A stretch of DNA of 64,000 nucleotides from the NCBI RefSeq assembly GCF_900108395.1, contig NZ_FNXE01000006.1, forward strand, positions 1 to 64,000. Reading direction: 5' to 3'. Positions 18,302-27,640 of this stretch are shown here, in pieces (the first letter of the stretch is position 1; every line of letters begins with the position of its first letter). Position numbers and translations under genes: made by a program. Under the pieces are notes generated by a model. The model was not told the origin of the DNA. It made no database searches and saw only the letters and a program-made list of their open reading frames with translations. The DNA is from Paenimyroides marinum (GTDB lineage: Bacteria; Bacteroidota; Bacteroidia; Flavobacteriales; Flavobacteriaceae).

Positions 18302-18925
18302 TTAATCTAAATTGTTGATGTAATAATTTGGATATTTTGATTTTGTAAAGGTAAAAAGGTTTTTTGACAAAGTTTGATTTGTTTTAAAAGATTTTATGGT
18401 AATTACCGATTTGCTTCCGCCTTTATAAACATCGGTTCGGTTGTAAATATTTTTTGTTTTGGTATCGATGCCCAAATAAATCTCATTAACGCTTTTTTTA
18501 TCTGTAGGAATCAATTTTATATACTGGATTGTTTTGCCGTTTATCGTTTGTTTTTTATCCCACACATAACTGTATCCTTTTTTATAAAACGACAATAAAT
18601 TACCAATGCTAACCGCTTGCGTTTCTGCTGAATTGGCACTTGCAATGGTTACTTCTTCATCATTTGGGTTGATGATATACGTTTTTGATCCGTCAAAAAT
18701 CTGCGTGATTCCCATAAATTCAGCCACATATTTTTCGCCCTGTATGGTAGCTTTACCGCTGGTTTCCTCTTTACCGTTGTTAAAGCTAAAATCAATTACC
18801 ATATTGTTGTAACTTTTGGTTTTTGCAGAAACTTCGTCTAACAATGTTTTGGCTGCAGCTGCATTTTGAGCATAAGTTGATATGCTTATAAAAAAAATGG
18901 AAATTAGTGTTGCTAATCTTTTCAT
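18302..18925 (-). CDS. LolA-like outer-membrane lipoprotein carrier protein
   Basis: 207 aa with a signal peptide (MKRLATLISIFFISISTYAQ). The body matches the LolA fold in strand pattern: MVIDFSFNNGKEETSGKATI, YVAEFMGITQIFDGSKTYIINPNDEEVTIA and INEIYLGIDTKTKNIY. LolA proteins shuttle lipoproteins through the periplasm, and Bacteroidota carry several divergent homologues. It abuts ftsK (the stop and start are adjacent) and precedes the LptF/G-like gene, so it is part of an envelope operon. Confidence 0.82.
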   Translation of the reverse strand: MKRLATLISIFFISISTYAQNAAAAKTLLDEVSAKTKSYNNMVIDFSFNNGKEETSGKATIQGEKYVAEFMGITQIFDGSKTYIINPNDEEVTIASANSAETQAVSIGNLLSFYKKGYSYVWDKKQTINGKTIQYIKLIPTDKKSVNEIYLGIDTKTKNIYNRTDVYKGGSKSVITIKSFKTNQTLSKNLFTFTKSKYPNYYINNLD

Positions 18926-21370
18926 TTACATTTTGCTTTTTTCGTTTTCTAAAAATTCGTCTAATGAAACCAAATCCGGAATATTAACCGAACGTGCTTT
19001 ACTTCCTTCAAAAGGACCAACGATTCCTGCCGCCTCTAATTGATCGATTAATCGACCGGCGCGATTGTATCCCAATTTTAGTTTTCGCTGAAGCAACGAT
19101 GCCGATCCTTGCTGTGCCGTAACAATAATTTCGGCAGCTTCGCGGAACATTACATCGCGCTCTGATATATCAATATCAAGACTTGTGCCACTTTCTTCAC
19201 CAACATATTCAGGCAACAGGTAAGCATCTCCATAACCTTTTTGAGATCCGATAAATTCCGTTATTTTCTCTACCTCAGGCGTATCTACAAATCCACATTG
19301 TACCCGAACGGTATCATTTCCTTGTGTGAATAATAAATCTCCACGACCTATCAATTGATCGGCTCCAGGACCATCTAAGATGGTACGTGAATCAATTTTC
19401 GACGATACACGGAAAGCAATACGTGCCGGGAAGTTTGCCTTGATAATACCCGTAATTACGTTTACCGACGGGCGTTGAGTTGCAATGATTAAATGGATAC
19501 CAATGGCACGGGCTAATTGTGCCAAACGGGCTATAGGTGTTTCTACTTCTTTGCCTGCCGTCATAATTAAATCGGCGAACTCGTCAACCACCAAAACAAT
19601 ATAAGGTAAAAAACGGTGTCCGTGCTCCGGATTTAATTTACGTTGCTTGAATTTTTCGTTGTATTCTTTAATGTTTCGAACCATCGCATCTTTTAACAAC
19701 GAATAACGGTTGTCCATTTCAATACACAATGAATTTAACGTATTAATTACCTTAGTATTGTCAGTAATAATCGCATCTTCGGTATCTGGTAATTTTGCTA
19801 AAAAGTGACGTTCAATTTTATTGAATAATGTTAATTCTACTTTTTTTGGATCGACCAAAACAAATTTTACTTCGGCAGGATGTTTCTTGTACAACAATGA
19901 AGTTAAAACAGCATTTAAACCCACTGATTTTCCTTGTCCGGTAGCACCCGCCATTAATAAATGGGGCATTTTTGCCAAATCAAAAACAAAGGTTTCGTTT
20001 GAAATGGTTTTCCCAATCGCTACAGGAAGTTCCATTTCGGCATTTTGAAATTTGGGTGATAAAATCAATGATTTCATTGATACCGTTGTTGGTTTGGTGT
20101 TTGGTACTTCGATACCAATCGTTCCTTTACCCGGAATAGGTGCAATGATACGGATTCCCAAAGCTGATAACGACAAAGCAATATCGTCTTCTAAACTTTT
20201 GATTTTTGAAATACGGATACCGGCATCGGGCACAATTTCGTATAAAGTCACCGTGGGACCCACAGTTGCTTTAATTTGAGCAATACCAATTTTGTAATTG
20301 TTCAGCGTTTCAACAATTCGGTTTTTGTTTTCTTCTAACTCTGCCTGGTTAATGGTAATGCCGCCGGTAGTGTGTTCATATAACAAATCGCTGGGTGGGA
20401 ACTGGTATTTAGATAACTCTAACGTGGGATCAAACAAACCAAAATTTTCAACAATTTTGTTCGATAAATCATCCGTTAAAGGTTCTTCTTCTTCAATGGT
20501 TTCAATAATAAATTCTTCGTGATGTTCCACCTTTGAGGTTGTATCAGAGACGGAAAATTCTTTTGGAGCATCTGTTTTTTTCTCTGTTTTGTTTAACTCA
20601 AAAGCAACTTCGTTAGTCACTGTAGGTATTGCCATTTCTTTTGTAACAGGAACAGACGGAATGTTTGGTTTTTCTTCTTGTTGTTTTACAGGTTGATTGC
20701 TAACGGACGGTACAGGCTGTGTAGAAATAATTTCTTCTGCTTTTTCAAGATTGTCCTTAAGCCGGGCATGCGTATTAGAAACTACGCTTGTGAACACTTT
20801 AGGTGCCATTTTTACTCTGAAAATCAAATAAAAAATTACAAGGAAAAGAACAACAAGCATGGTTCCGATCTGACCGATGTAATCTTGCAGATAATCATTC
20901 ATTTCAAAACCAACAACTCCACCTAATAATGGATGACTTGCACCAAAATGACCAAGAGTAAACGATAAAACCAAAATGGCAAACACATCCCAAAAAATCA
21001 TTTTTCGTAATTTTTCTGCTTTAAAACGGATACCAAACCAAAGGGCTATTTCGCCAAATATTTTAATGAACAGAAAAGATGCAATACCAAAACCTTCAAA
21101 AATAAACTTGTGCGAAAGCCATGCTCCTAATTTTCCTACCCAGTTTTGTGGTTCTACCTCGCGGTTGCCCAGCTCATTTACCAAACTTTGATCGTAAGAA
21201 CCTGTGGTAAAATACGAAATAAAACTACAAAGCAGAATAATGGTACTCATTAAAAAAATAGTTCCAAAAATAAAACTTAGGCGTGCACCATTAGTTGCGG
21301 TTTGCTTTGTTTTTGGCAGAACCTGTTTATTTACGGTTTGTTTGGCAGATTTTTTTTTCTTAGCGGTCAT
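18926..21370 (-). CDS. ftsK: DNA translocase FtsK
   Basis: 814 aa from the chosen start. The open frame begins earlier, but the conserved basic N terminus MTAKKKKSAKQ places the ATG at 21370, just after the dgkA stop, and removes the overlap. The N-terminal region has four membrane helices and a Pro/Glu-rich linker follows. The motor domain carries Walker A GATGQGKS and Walker B IVLVVDEFADLI, with the typical RPSVNVITGIIKANFPARIAF block. The C-terminal gamma winged helix (LLQRKLKLGYNRAGRLIDQLE) reads polarity sequences. It pumps chromosome ends apart at the division septum. Confidence 0.96.
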   Translation of the reverse strand: MTAKKKKSAKQTVNKQVLPKTKQTATNGARLSFIFGTIFLMSTIILLCSFISYFTTGSYDQSLVNELGNREVEPQNWVGKLGAWLSHKFIFEGFGIASFLFIKIFGEIALWFGIRFKAEKLRKMIFWDVFAILVLSFTLGHFGASHPLLGGVVGFEMNDYLQDYIGQIGTMLVVLFLVIFYLIFRVKMAPKVFTSVVSNTHARLKDNLEKAEEIISTQPVPSVSNQPVKQQEEKPNIPSVPVTKEMAIPTVTNEVAFELNKTEKKTDAPKEFSVSDTTSKVEHHEEFIIETIEEEEPLTDDLSNKIVENFGLFDPTLELSKYQFPPSDLLYEHTTGGITINQAELEENKNRIVETLNNYKIGIAQIKATVGPTVTLYEIVPDAGIRISKIKSLEDDIALSLSALGIRIIAPIPGKGTIGIEVPNTKPTTVSMKSLILSPKFQNAEMELPVAIGKTISNETFVFDLAKMPHLLMAGATGQGKSVGLNAVLTSLLYKKHPAEVKFVLVDPKKVELTLFNKIERHFLAKLPDTEDAIITDNTKVINTLNSLCIEMDNRYSLLKDAMVRNIKEYNEKFKQRKLNPEHGHRFLPYIVLVVDEFADLIMTAGKEVETPIARLAQLARAIGIHLIIATQRPSVNVITGIIKANFPARIAFRVSSKIDSRTILDGPGADQLIGRGDLLFTQGNDTVRVQCGFVDTPEVEKITEFIGSQKGYGDAYLLPEYVGEESGTSLDIDISERDVMFREAAEIIVTAQQGSASLLQRKLKLGYNRAGRLIDQLEAAGIVGPFEGSKARSVNIPDLVSLDEFLENEKSKM

Positions 21371-21371
21371 T

Positions 21372-21749
21372 TTAAAATATTTTTGGTAAATAAATAATAG
21401 CACCAATAATTATGGCGGTAAATGCCGCAAATGTAACGGCACCGGCTGCAATATCCTTTATAAATCCTATTTTTTTATCGAAACTGGGTTGAAGGTAATC
21501 ACAAATTTTTTCAATAGCGGTATTTAATCCTTCTGCGGTTAAAACCAGACCTGTTGCAAATATCTGAAACATCCATTCCACCGAACTGATCTTAAAATAA
21601 AAACCAACAACACACATTGCTGCACTTATAATTAATTGCGTAATAATACTGTGTTCTGTGGTGGTTAGCAGATAAAATCCTTTTAAAGCGTAGGTTACAC
21701 TTTTAATTCTACCTGAAATAAACGATGTTTTTTCTTGATTCATTAACAA
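21372..21749 (-). CDS. Diacylglycerol kinase (DgkA family)
   Basis: 125 aa with three membrane helices and the prokaryotic DAG kinase core VLTAEGLNTAIEKICD (E73, N76, E80). Enzymes of this family phosphorylate diacylglycerol, or undecaprenol in many non-enteric bacteria, and so recycle lipid carriers in the inner membrane. Met3 (position 21743) is an alternative start. It is the first gene of a minus-strand cluster ahead of ftsK, with a good -7 element just upstream. Confidence 0.92.
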   Translation of the reverse strand: MLMNQEKTSFISGRIKSVTYALKGFYLLTTTEHSIITQLIISAAMCVVGFYFKISSVEWMFQIFATGLVLTAEGLNTAIEKICDYLQPSFDKKIGFIKDIAAGAVTFAAFTAIIIGAIIYLPKIF

Positions 21750-21759
21750 ACAATTTAGG

Positions 21760-21767
21760 CAAAATTA
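21760..21767 (-). promoter_or_regulatory. Predicted -7 promoter element upstream of dgkA-ftsK
   Basis: Minus-strand TAATTTTG matches the Bacteroidota -7 consensus TAnnTTTG exactly and lies 11 bases before the dgkA start. A TTG lies 14 bases upstream, closer than the usual spacing, so the -33 element is uncertain. It would drive the dgkA-ftsK-lolA-like-lptF/G-ribB cluster. Confidence 0.5.
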
Positions 21768-21926
21768 CTGAAAATATTTGGCAATGTAAATTTGCAGCCA
21801 AACAAAATATTACGAAAGACAGAAGTTACTTAGTGCCTAGAGATGGAGAGCAGCCCTGTGTCTAAAAACGAATACTTCGGACGAATCATCAACGAAAGAC
21901 CTCTTTGAGTTTATCCCAAAGAATTT

Positions 21927-22523
21927 AATACACGACAAAAATTATAATTAATTAAAAATAAAATAAAGTGCTTAGGGCAAGTAATGGACTGAACCAACTG
22001 GAAGTTTGGTGAAAAAAATATCAATATTCTAATGTTGGGTGTAAGTTACAAAAATGTAGCTTTTCCATTGATGTTCATAATGTTGGATAAAAGAAGGAAC
22101 CCTAATACTGCTGAACGGATGGCTTAAATACAGGATTGTATCGATTGGTTTGGTAAAGATTGTATTGACTGTTTATTGGCTGACAGGGAGTTTGTTGGAG
22201 AAGATTGGCTGTCGTTTTTGAATCAAAACCGCATTCGATATTATATCAGAATACGGAATAATTTCAAAATATACTGTCCTAAAAAACAAAAAGAAATAAC
22301 CGCTTGGCATTTATTCAATAATATGAAAATAGGGGAAGTAAGGCACTATCATAAGATTGTAAAAATGCACGGACAATCTTGTTATCTCTCAGGAGTAAAA
22401 ACCATAAAACACGGGAATAGAACTGTATCGGTTTTTAAATACGGTTTAGACTACATAGCAGAGTGTTTATTATCAGGTTTCATTAATCTAAATATCAGTA
22501 TTTTAATCTTTTTGTCGTGTATT
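21927..22523 (+). pseudogene. Degenerate IS4-like transposase with terminal inverted repeats
   Basis: A single reading frame (phase of 21984) encodes recognisable transposase fragments broken by in-frame stops at 21990 and 22125. The parts read TNWKFGEKNINILMLGVSYK, then MLDKRRNPNTAERMA, then CLLADREFVGEDWLSFLNQN, ending SVFKYGLDYIAE. These are blocks of DDE transposases related to IS4 as found in Bacteroidota (LDRTNW, ADREF, FKYGLDY). Fifteen-base inverted repeats bound the remnant: AATACACGACAAAAA at 21927-21941 and its exact complement at 22509-22523. At about 600 bp it is much shorter than an intact element, so an internal or 5' deletion occurred. Not functional. Confidence 0.8.
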
Positions 22524-22550
22524 TAATTACGAAATATAAAAAAATTATTA

Positions 22551-22578
22551 TTTGAATAATAAAAAATATTTATCTTTA
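22551..22578 (+). promoter_or_regulatory. Possible promoter of the his operon
   Basis: TTTG at 22551 is followed after 16 bases by TATCTTTA, one mismatch from the Bacteroidota -7 consensus. The spacer is slightly short. A transcript starting near 22585 would include the whole leader peptide. The IS remnant ends only about 28 bp upstream. Confidence 0.35.
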
Positions 22579-22601
22579 CCCCGTAATTTAAAATTCAAAG
22601 A

Positions 22602-22655
22602 ATGTTTAACCAATTACATCATCATCATTTTCATACTTGCACTCAAGCGAGCTGA
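22602..22655 (+). CDS. His operon leader peptide
   Basis: A 17-codon open frame, MFNQLHHHHFHTCTQAS, with five histidine codons among six consecutive codons (22617-22634), ending in TGA. It is followed by a terminator 36 bases later and then by hisG. This is the classic arrangement of a ribosome-stalling attenuator leader. Bases 22620-22632 can also fold with 22654-22665 to form a hairpin that hides the His codons. Too short for ordinary gene finders; supported by position, composition and the alternative RNA structures. Confidence 0.88.
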   Translation: MFNQLHHHHFHTCTQAS

Positions 22656-22728
22656 GAATGATATGCTGTAAATTCAAAATATCTAAATCTAATCCCGTTT
22701 GAGTAAATCAAACGGGATTTTTCTTTTT
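22641..22728 (+). promoter_or_regulatory. His operon transcription attenuator (antiterminator/terminator switch)
   Basis: Two exclusive RNA pairings are visible. Terminator: AATCCCGTTTGA (22691-22702) pairs with TCAAACGGGATT (22708-22719), a perfect 12-bp stem with a 5-nt loop, followed by a T-rich tract. Antiterminator: ACTCAAGCG (22641-22649), just after the His codons inside the leader frame, pairs with CGTTTGAGT (22696-22704), 9 bp with one G-U. A ribosome stalled on the His codons leaves 22641-22649 free and the terminator cannot form. A ribosome reaching the TGA covers this segment and the terminator forms. The logic is that of the enterobacterial his attenuator. Confidence 0.85.
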
Positions 22729-22779
22729 ACAGTTTTTCCATAGTTAAGATTTACTCAAACATTTAATAAATATTAAAAA

Positions 22780-23637
22780 ATGAGTAAACTTAAAATTGCC
22801 ATTCAAAAAAGTGGCAGACTTAGCGAAAAATCAATCAAGCTACTGGAAGAATGCGGAATTAAATTTCCGAATGGTGGTGGAAAACTAATCACGGAAGCTA
22901 CTAATTTTCCAATTGAAATTTTGTTTTTGAGAGACGATGACATTCCCCAATACGTTGAACAACAAGTCGCTGATCTAGGCATCATAGGGGAAAATGTTCT
23001 GGTTGAAAGTAAAAAGAAAATCAATCTCGTTGAAAAGCTTGGTTTTTCTTCCTGCCGGCTGAGTCTGGCAGTTCCTAAAGAAACACAATACGAGAGTCTG
23101 GAATTTTTCAGAAACAAACGCATCGCAACCTCTTATCCCAATATTTTATCGGAATATTTTCAGAAACTACAAATCGAAGTAACTATAGAAGTTATATCAG
23201 GAAGTGTAGAAATTGCACCGGGAATCGGTTTGGCAGACGGTATCTGTGATATTGTAAGCAGCGGTAGCACCCTGCTTTCGAATGGTTTAAAAGAAGTAGA
23301 GAAAGTGCTGGACAGTCAGGCGGTTTTGGTAGCAAATCATGATTTAGAAGATTCAAAAAAACAGATTTTAGAAAAACTGTTGTTCCGTATCCAGTCCGTT
23401 CGGAAAGCGAAAGAAAACAAATATATTTTATTGAATACCCCAAATTCTAAACTGGAAAAAATCAAAACAATTCTACCAGGAATGAACAGTCCAACCATTC
23501 TGCCATTAGCAAAAGAAAGTTGGAGCAGCTTACATTCAGTTATCAGAGAAGACAAATTCTGGGAAGTCATAGACGAACTGAAAGAAGCAGGAGCAGAAGG
23601 AATTCTTGTTATTCCTATCGAAAAAATGATTGTGTAA
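22780..23637 (+). CDS. hisG: ATP phosphoribosyltransferase (long form)
   Basis: 285 aa. It catalyses the first, feedback-controlled step of histidine synthesis: ATP plus PRPP to phosphoribosyl-ATP. The N terminus (KIAIQKSGRLSEKSIKLLEE) and the PRPP-binding loop region (GSVEIAPGIGLADGICDIVS) are clear. The C-terminal 75 aa match the ACT-like regulatory domain of the long HisG form (SPTILPLAKESWSSLHSVI), so no HisZ subunit is expected. First structural gene after the attenuator. Confidence 0.96.
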   Translation: MSKLKIAIQKSGRLSEKSIKLLEECGIKFPNGGGKLITEATNFPIEILFLRDDDIPQYVEQQVADLGIIGENVLVESKKKINLVEKLGFSSCRLSLAVPKETQYESLEFFRNKRIATSYPNILSEYFQKLQIEVTIEVISGSVEIAPGIGLADGICDIVSSGSTLLSNGLKEVEKVLDSQAVLVANHDLEDSKKQILEKLLFRIQSVRKAKENKYILLNTPNSKLEKIKTILPGMNSPTILPLAKESWSSLHSVIREDKFWEVIDELKEAGAEGILVIPIEKMIV

Positions 23638-23665
23638 ATGAACTCAAAAAAAATTTAATAGAATA

Positions 23666-24952
23666 ATGAAATACTTAAACAATACGCCAAGGTCTGAATG
23701 GCAAATTTTAGCCAAAAGACCTGTGATTGAGAAGAGAAACTTAGACGACATCGTAAACAATATCATTGATAAAGTAAGGATAATGGGTGATGTTGCACTT
23801 AGAGAATTTACGTTAGAATTCGATGAATTCAATTTAGGCGAGCTAAAAGTAAGCCCTGCCGAAATCGAAAAAGCAAAATCTCAGGTCTCAGAGGAACTGA
23901 AACAAGCGATTTCTGTTGCCTATAACAACATCTACAAATTTCACGCTTTTCAGAAAGTTACAGAAATACCTGTCGAAACAATGGAAGGTATTACTTGCTG
24001 GAGAAAAAACGTTGCCATAGAAAATGTAGGGTTGTATATCCCCGGTGGTTCCGCTCCGCTATTTTCCACAATACTGATGTTGGCAATTCCTGCACAAATT
24101 GCAGGTTGTAAAAACATTGTTTTGTGTACGCCTTGTGATCAAAATGGAACGATTAATCCAGCAGTTTTGTACACCGCTTCCTTTTTGGGAATTAATCAGA
24201 TTTATAAAATAGGCGGAGCCCAAGCCGTTGCTGCTTTGGCTTATGGTACAGAGAGCATTCCGAAAGTGGATAAAATTTTCGGACCTGGTAACCAATTTGT
24301 AACCAAAGCAAAAGAACTTGTTCAAAAAAACGGAATTGCTATTGATTTGCCTGCGGGGCCAAGTGAAGTTTTGGTGATTGCCGACAAAAATGCCGATGCA
24401 GAATTTATTGCGGCCGATTTACTTTCACAAGCAGAACACGGAACTGACAGCCAGGTTGTTTTTACAACTAATTATGAACCTTTGATAGAGCAAGTGAATC
24501 TTGCTTTGGAAAAACAATTGAGTACTTTACCAAGAGCTGGTTTAGCAAAAAAAACATTGGAAAACAGCTTTTCTGTATTGTTCAATTCAGTTGATGAATG
24601 TATAGATTTTAGTAATGTTTATGCTCCCGAGCATTTGATTTTGGCAATTGAAAACCCAACAGAATATTGTGATAAAATTCTAAATGCAGGTTCCGTTTTT
24701 CTTGGAAATTATGCCTGTGAAAGTGCCGGAGATTACGCCAGTGGAACCAATCATACATTGCCAACAAATGGTTATGCCAAGAGTTATAGCGGTGTTTCGT
24801 ATGATAGCTTTGTAAAAAAAATTACGTTTCAAAAAATCACACCAAGAGGTCTTCAAAACATCGGAGCTACCGTGGAAATTATGGCACAAGCAGAACAATT
24901 AACAGCGCATAAAAACGCAGTGAGTATCAGGCTTAAGAAAATAAACAATTAG
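23666..24952 (+). CDS. hisD: Histidinol dehydrogenase
   Basis: 428 aa. It oxidises L-histidinol to L-histidine in two NAD-dependent steps (last two reactions of the pathway). Visible landmarks are NVGLYIPGGSAPLFSTILM, KIFGPGNQFVTKAK, AIDLPAGPSEVLVIAD, DLLSQAEHGTDSQ (Zn and substrate ligands) and CESAGDYASGTNHTLPTNGYA. It starts 28 bp after hisG and is followed by hisC with a 3-bp gap. Confidence 0.97.
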   Translation: MKYLNNTPRSEWQILAKRPVIEKRNLDDIVNNIIDKVRIMGDVALREFTLEFDEFNLGELKVSPAEIEKAKSQVSEELKQAISVAYNNIYKFHAFQKVTEIPVETMEGITCWRKNVAIENVGLYIPGGSAPLFSTILMLAIPAQIAGCKNIVLCTPCDQNGTINPAVLYTASFLGINQIYKIGGAQAVAALAYGTESIPKVDKIFGPGNQFVTKAKELVQKNGIAIDLPAGPSEVLVIADKNADAEFIAADLLSQAEHGTDSQVVFTTNYEPLIEQVNLALEKQLSTLPRAGLAKKTLENSFSVLFNSVDECIDFSNVYAPEHLILAIENPTEYCDKILNAGSVFLGNYACESAGDYASGTNHTLPTNGYAKSYSGVSYDSFVKKITFQKITPRGLQNIGATVEIMAQAEQLTAHKNAVSIRLKKINN

Positions 24953-24955
24953 AAT

Positions 24956-25981
24956 ATGGAAAATTTAGTCAGAAAAAATATTCTTAATCTTTCTCCGTAT
25001 TTAAGTGCGAGAGAGGAATATTCCGAAAAGAAAGGCGTTTTTTTGGATGCCAATGAAAATCCATTCGGAATTTACAACCGTTATCCCGACCCTTACCAAG
25101 AAACATTAAAACAACGATTGTCGGAGATTAAAAACATTCTGTCCAATCGAATTTTTATCGGAAACGGAAGCGATGAAATCATTGATATTGCTTTTCGTAT
25201 TTTTTGCGAACCTTATAGAGACAAAGCGTTGACATTCATACCTACTTATGGCATGTATGAAGTTTCAGCCAATATCAATGCAGTTGAACTTATCAAAATT
25301 CCTTTAAATTCCGATTTTCAAATCGACAAAAAAACAATTGAACCGTTTTTTTCGGACAAAAATTTGAAATTGATTTTTATCTGTTCTCCTAATAATCCGA
25401 CAGGTAATCTTTTGAAATCAGAAGACATCGAATTTATCTTACAAAATTTCAAAGGAATTGTGATTGTAGATGAGGCATATATTGATTTTTGTGATCAACC
25501 TTCTTTTCTTGAAAAAATAGAAAAATATCCGAATTTGATTGTGAGTCAAACATTGAGTAAAGCGTGGGGATTAGCAGGAATTCGCTTGGGGATTGCTTAT
25601 ATGAACGAATCTTTTTTGTCATATTATAATAAAGTAAAAGCTCCTTACAATATAAGTGCCGTCAATCAGAAAATAGCTTTGGAAACCCTCCACAACATTG
25701 AAGAATATGAGCAAAAACGAAATGAAATTCTTTCAGAAAAAACAAAACTCATCAATGAATTAAAAGGCTTAAAAATCGTTCGAAAAATATATCCATCAGA
25801 TGCAAATTTTTTGTTGATTGAAGCTGATAATGCCAACGAATTATACAGCCAATTGATAGCAAAACAAATCATCATCCGAAACAGAAATACCGTAATTCCA
25901 AACTGTCTACGGATAACAGTTGGAACCCAAGAGGAGAATCAAAAATTAGTAATCGCTTTAAAACAAATCAGCAATGGCTAA
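24956..25981 (+). CDS. hisC: Histidinol-phosphate aminotransferase
   Basis: 341 aa. PLP-dependent fold type I enzyme that converts imidazole-acetol phosphate to histidinol phosphate. Landmarks: [10 protein letters not shown] near the N terminus, [22 protein letters not shown] (PLP Asp/Tyr) and [16 protein letters not shown] with the Schiff-base lysine. The 3' end overlaps hisB by 8 bp, indicating coupling. Confidence 0.96.
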   Translation: MENLVRKNILNLSPYLSAREEYSEKKGVFLDANENPFGIYNRYPDPYQETLKQRLSEIKNILSNRIFIGNGSDEIIDIAFRIFCEPYRDKALTFIPTYGMYEVSANINAVELIKIPLNSDFQIDKKTIEPFFSDKNLKLIFICSPNNPTGNLLKSEDIEFILQNFKGIVIVDEAYIDFCDQPSFLEKIEKYPNLIVSQTLSKAWGLAGIRLGIAYMNESFLSYYNKVKAPYNISAVNQKIALETLHNIEEYEQKRNEILSEKTKLINELKGLKIVRKIYPSDANFLLIEADNANELYSQLIAKQIIIRNRNTVIPNCLRITVGTQEENQKLVIALKQISNG

Positions 25982-27065
25982 AAAAGTATTATTTATAGAT
26001 CGTGACGGCACCATCATCAAAGAGCCGGCAGATTTTCAAATTGACCGCTTTGAGAAATTGAAATTTTTGCCGTTTGCCATTAGTTGTTTATCAAAAATAT
26101 CACGGGAATTGGATTTTGAACTGGTAATGGTAAGCAATCAAGACGGCTTAGGAACAGCTTCTTTTCCCGAAAACACGTTTTATCCCGTCCAGAATTTCAT
26201 CCTTCAAACATTGAAGAATGAGGGTGTTGTTTTCAAGGATATATACATTGACGGGTCGTTTGAACACGAAAACAAACCCACGCGAAAACCACAAACGGGT
26301 ATGCTTGGCAAGTATATGTACGGCAATTATGACCTGAAAAATTCGTTTGTCATCGGCGATAGAAAAACCGATGTTCAATTAGCTGAGAATTTAGGAACAA
26401 AATCGATTTTTATAAGTGATGATAATTCTTTGAATGCAACACTCATCACAACTGATTGGAACAAAATTTATCAATACCTGAAAGCTCAACCGAGAATCGG
26501 AAAAACCCAACGCAAAACATTAGAAACGGATATTTTTGTTGAAGTGAATTTGGATGGAAGTGGAAAATCGAGCATTGATTCAGGTTTGCCGTTTTTTGAT
26601 CACATGTTGGAACAAATTTCCAAACACGGAAATTTGGATTTGAACATACAGGTAAAAGGCGATTTGGAAATAGACGAGCATCACACGATTGAAGACACAG
26701 CGATTGCTTTTGGAGATGCGTTATTGCAAGCTTTGGGAAGCAAAAAAGCAATTGAACGTTATGGCTTTTTATTACCAATGGATGATTGTCTGGCTCAGGT
26801 AGCAATTGATTTTGGAGGGCGTCCCTGGTTGGTTTGGGAAGCAGGATTTAAACGTGAAAAAATTGGCGATATGCCAACAGAAATGTTTTATCATTTTTTT
26901 AAATCATTTAGCGATCAAGCACGATGCAATTTGAACATCAAAGCAGAAGGCAAAAATGAACACCACAAAATCGAATCGATTTTCAAAGCTTTTGCTAAAG
27001 CCATAAAAATGGCTGTCAATAAAACAGAAAACTATAACATCCCAAGCACAAAAGGTACATTATGA
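25974..27065 (+). CDS. hisB: Bifunctional histidinol-phosphatase / imidazoleglycerol-phosphate dehydratase
   Basis: 363 aa fusion of two pathway enzymes. The N-terminal HAD phosphatase (about 1-165) begins with [13 protein letters not shown], giving the DxD nucleophile pair, and contains [18 protein letters not shown]. The C-terminal dehydratase carries the two manganese histidine motifs [14 protein letters not shown] and [16 protein letters not shown]. It overlaps hisC by 8 bp and hisH by 4 bp. Confidence 0.96.
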   Translation: MAKKVLFIDRDGTIIKEPADFQIDRFEKLKFLPFAISCLSKISRELDFELVMVSNQDGLGTASFPENTFYPVQNFILQTLKNEGVVFKDIYIDGSFEHENKPTRKPQTGMLGKYMYGNYDLKNSFVIGDRKTDVQLAENLGTKSIFISDDNSLNATLITTDWNKIYQYLKAQPRIGKTQRKTLETDIFVEVNLDGSGKSSIDSGLPFFDHMLEQISKHGNLDLNIQVKGDLEIDEHHTIEDTAIAFGDALLQALGSKKAIERYGFLLPMDDCLAQVAIDFGGRPWLVWEAGFKREKIGDMPTEMFYHFFKSFSDQARCNLNIKAEGKNEHHKIESIFKAFAKAIKMAVNKTENYNIPSTKGTL

Positions 27066-27640
27066 TAGCTATTTTGAAATACAATGCAGGAAATACAACT
27101 TCGGTAGAAAATGCAATAAAAAGTTTAGGTTATGCAGCATTGGTAACAGATGATGTTTCGCTTTTGAAATCAGCTGAAAAAATTATTTTTCCAGGGGTTG
27201 GAGAAGCGAGTTCTGCAATGAAATATTTACGAAAAAGAGGTTTAGATGAAGTAATAAAAAATCTAGAACAACCTGTTTTGGGAATTTGCTTGGGTATGCA
27301 ATTGTTATGTGAATCTTCTGAAGAAGGTGATACAGAAGGTTTGGGGATTTTCAAAACAAAGGTTCGTAAATTTCCACTTAAAGATATAGTTCCTCATATG
27401 GGTTGGAATAATTTTACTGCTGTAAATGGAGATTTGTTTCAGCATATTTCAATTGAAAACGATTGCTATTTTGTGCACAGTTATTATGCGGAATTATGTT
27501 CGGAAATAGCTGCTACAACCAACTATATTTTACCATTTAGTGCTGCTTTGCAAAAGGACAATTTTTATGCTACTCAATTTCATCCTGAAAAATCGTCTTT
27601 AACGGGTTTACAAATCTTAAAAAACTTTCTTGAGTTATGA
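27062..27640 (+). CDS. hisH: Imidazole glycerol phosphate synthase, glutaminase subunit
   Basis: 192 aa class I glutamine amidotransferase. It feeds ammonia to HisF. The nucleophile C76 lies in [10 protein letters not shown], and the catalytic His/Glu pair is in [11 protein letters not shown] near the C terminus. N-terminal ILKYNAGN and FPGVGEA match the family. ATGA overlap with hisB and ATGA overlap with hisA. Confidence 0.96.
   Translation: MIAILKYNAGNTTSVENAIKSLGYAALVTDDVSLLKSAEKIIFPGVGEASSAMKYLRKRGLDEVIKNLEQPVLGICLGMQLLCESSEEGDTEGLGIFKTKVRKFPLKDIVPHMGWNNFTAVNGDLFQHISIENDCYFVHSYYAELCSEIAATTNYILPFSAALQKDNFYATQFHPEKSSLTGLQILKNFLEL

Noticed and set aside
22176-22526. Independent small gene of 116 codons after dgkA
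   Set aside because: Its frame continues upstream through stops as a transposase; it is the 3' part of the IS pseudogene.
21924-22527. Target-site duplication of the IS remnant
   Set aside because: AT-rich bases next to both inverted repeats are too simple to identify a true duplication.
26446-26805. Antisense open frame within hisB (119 codons)
   Set aside because: Lies wholly inside the well-supported hisB frame and shows no recognisable domain.
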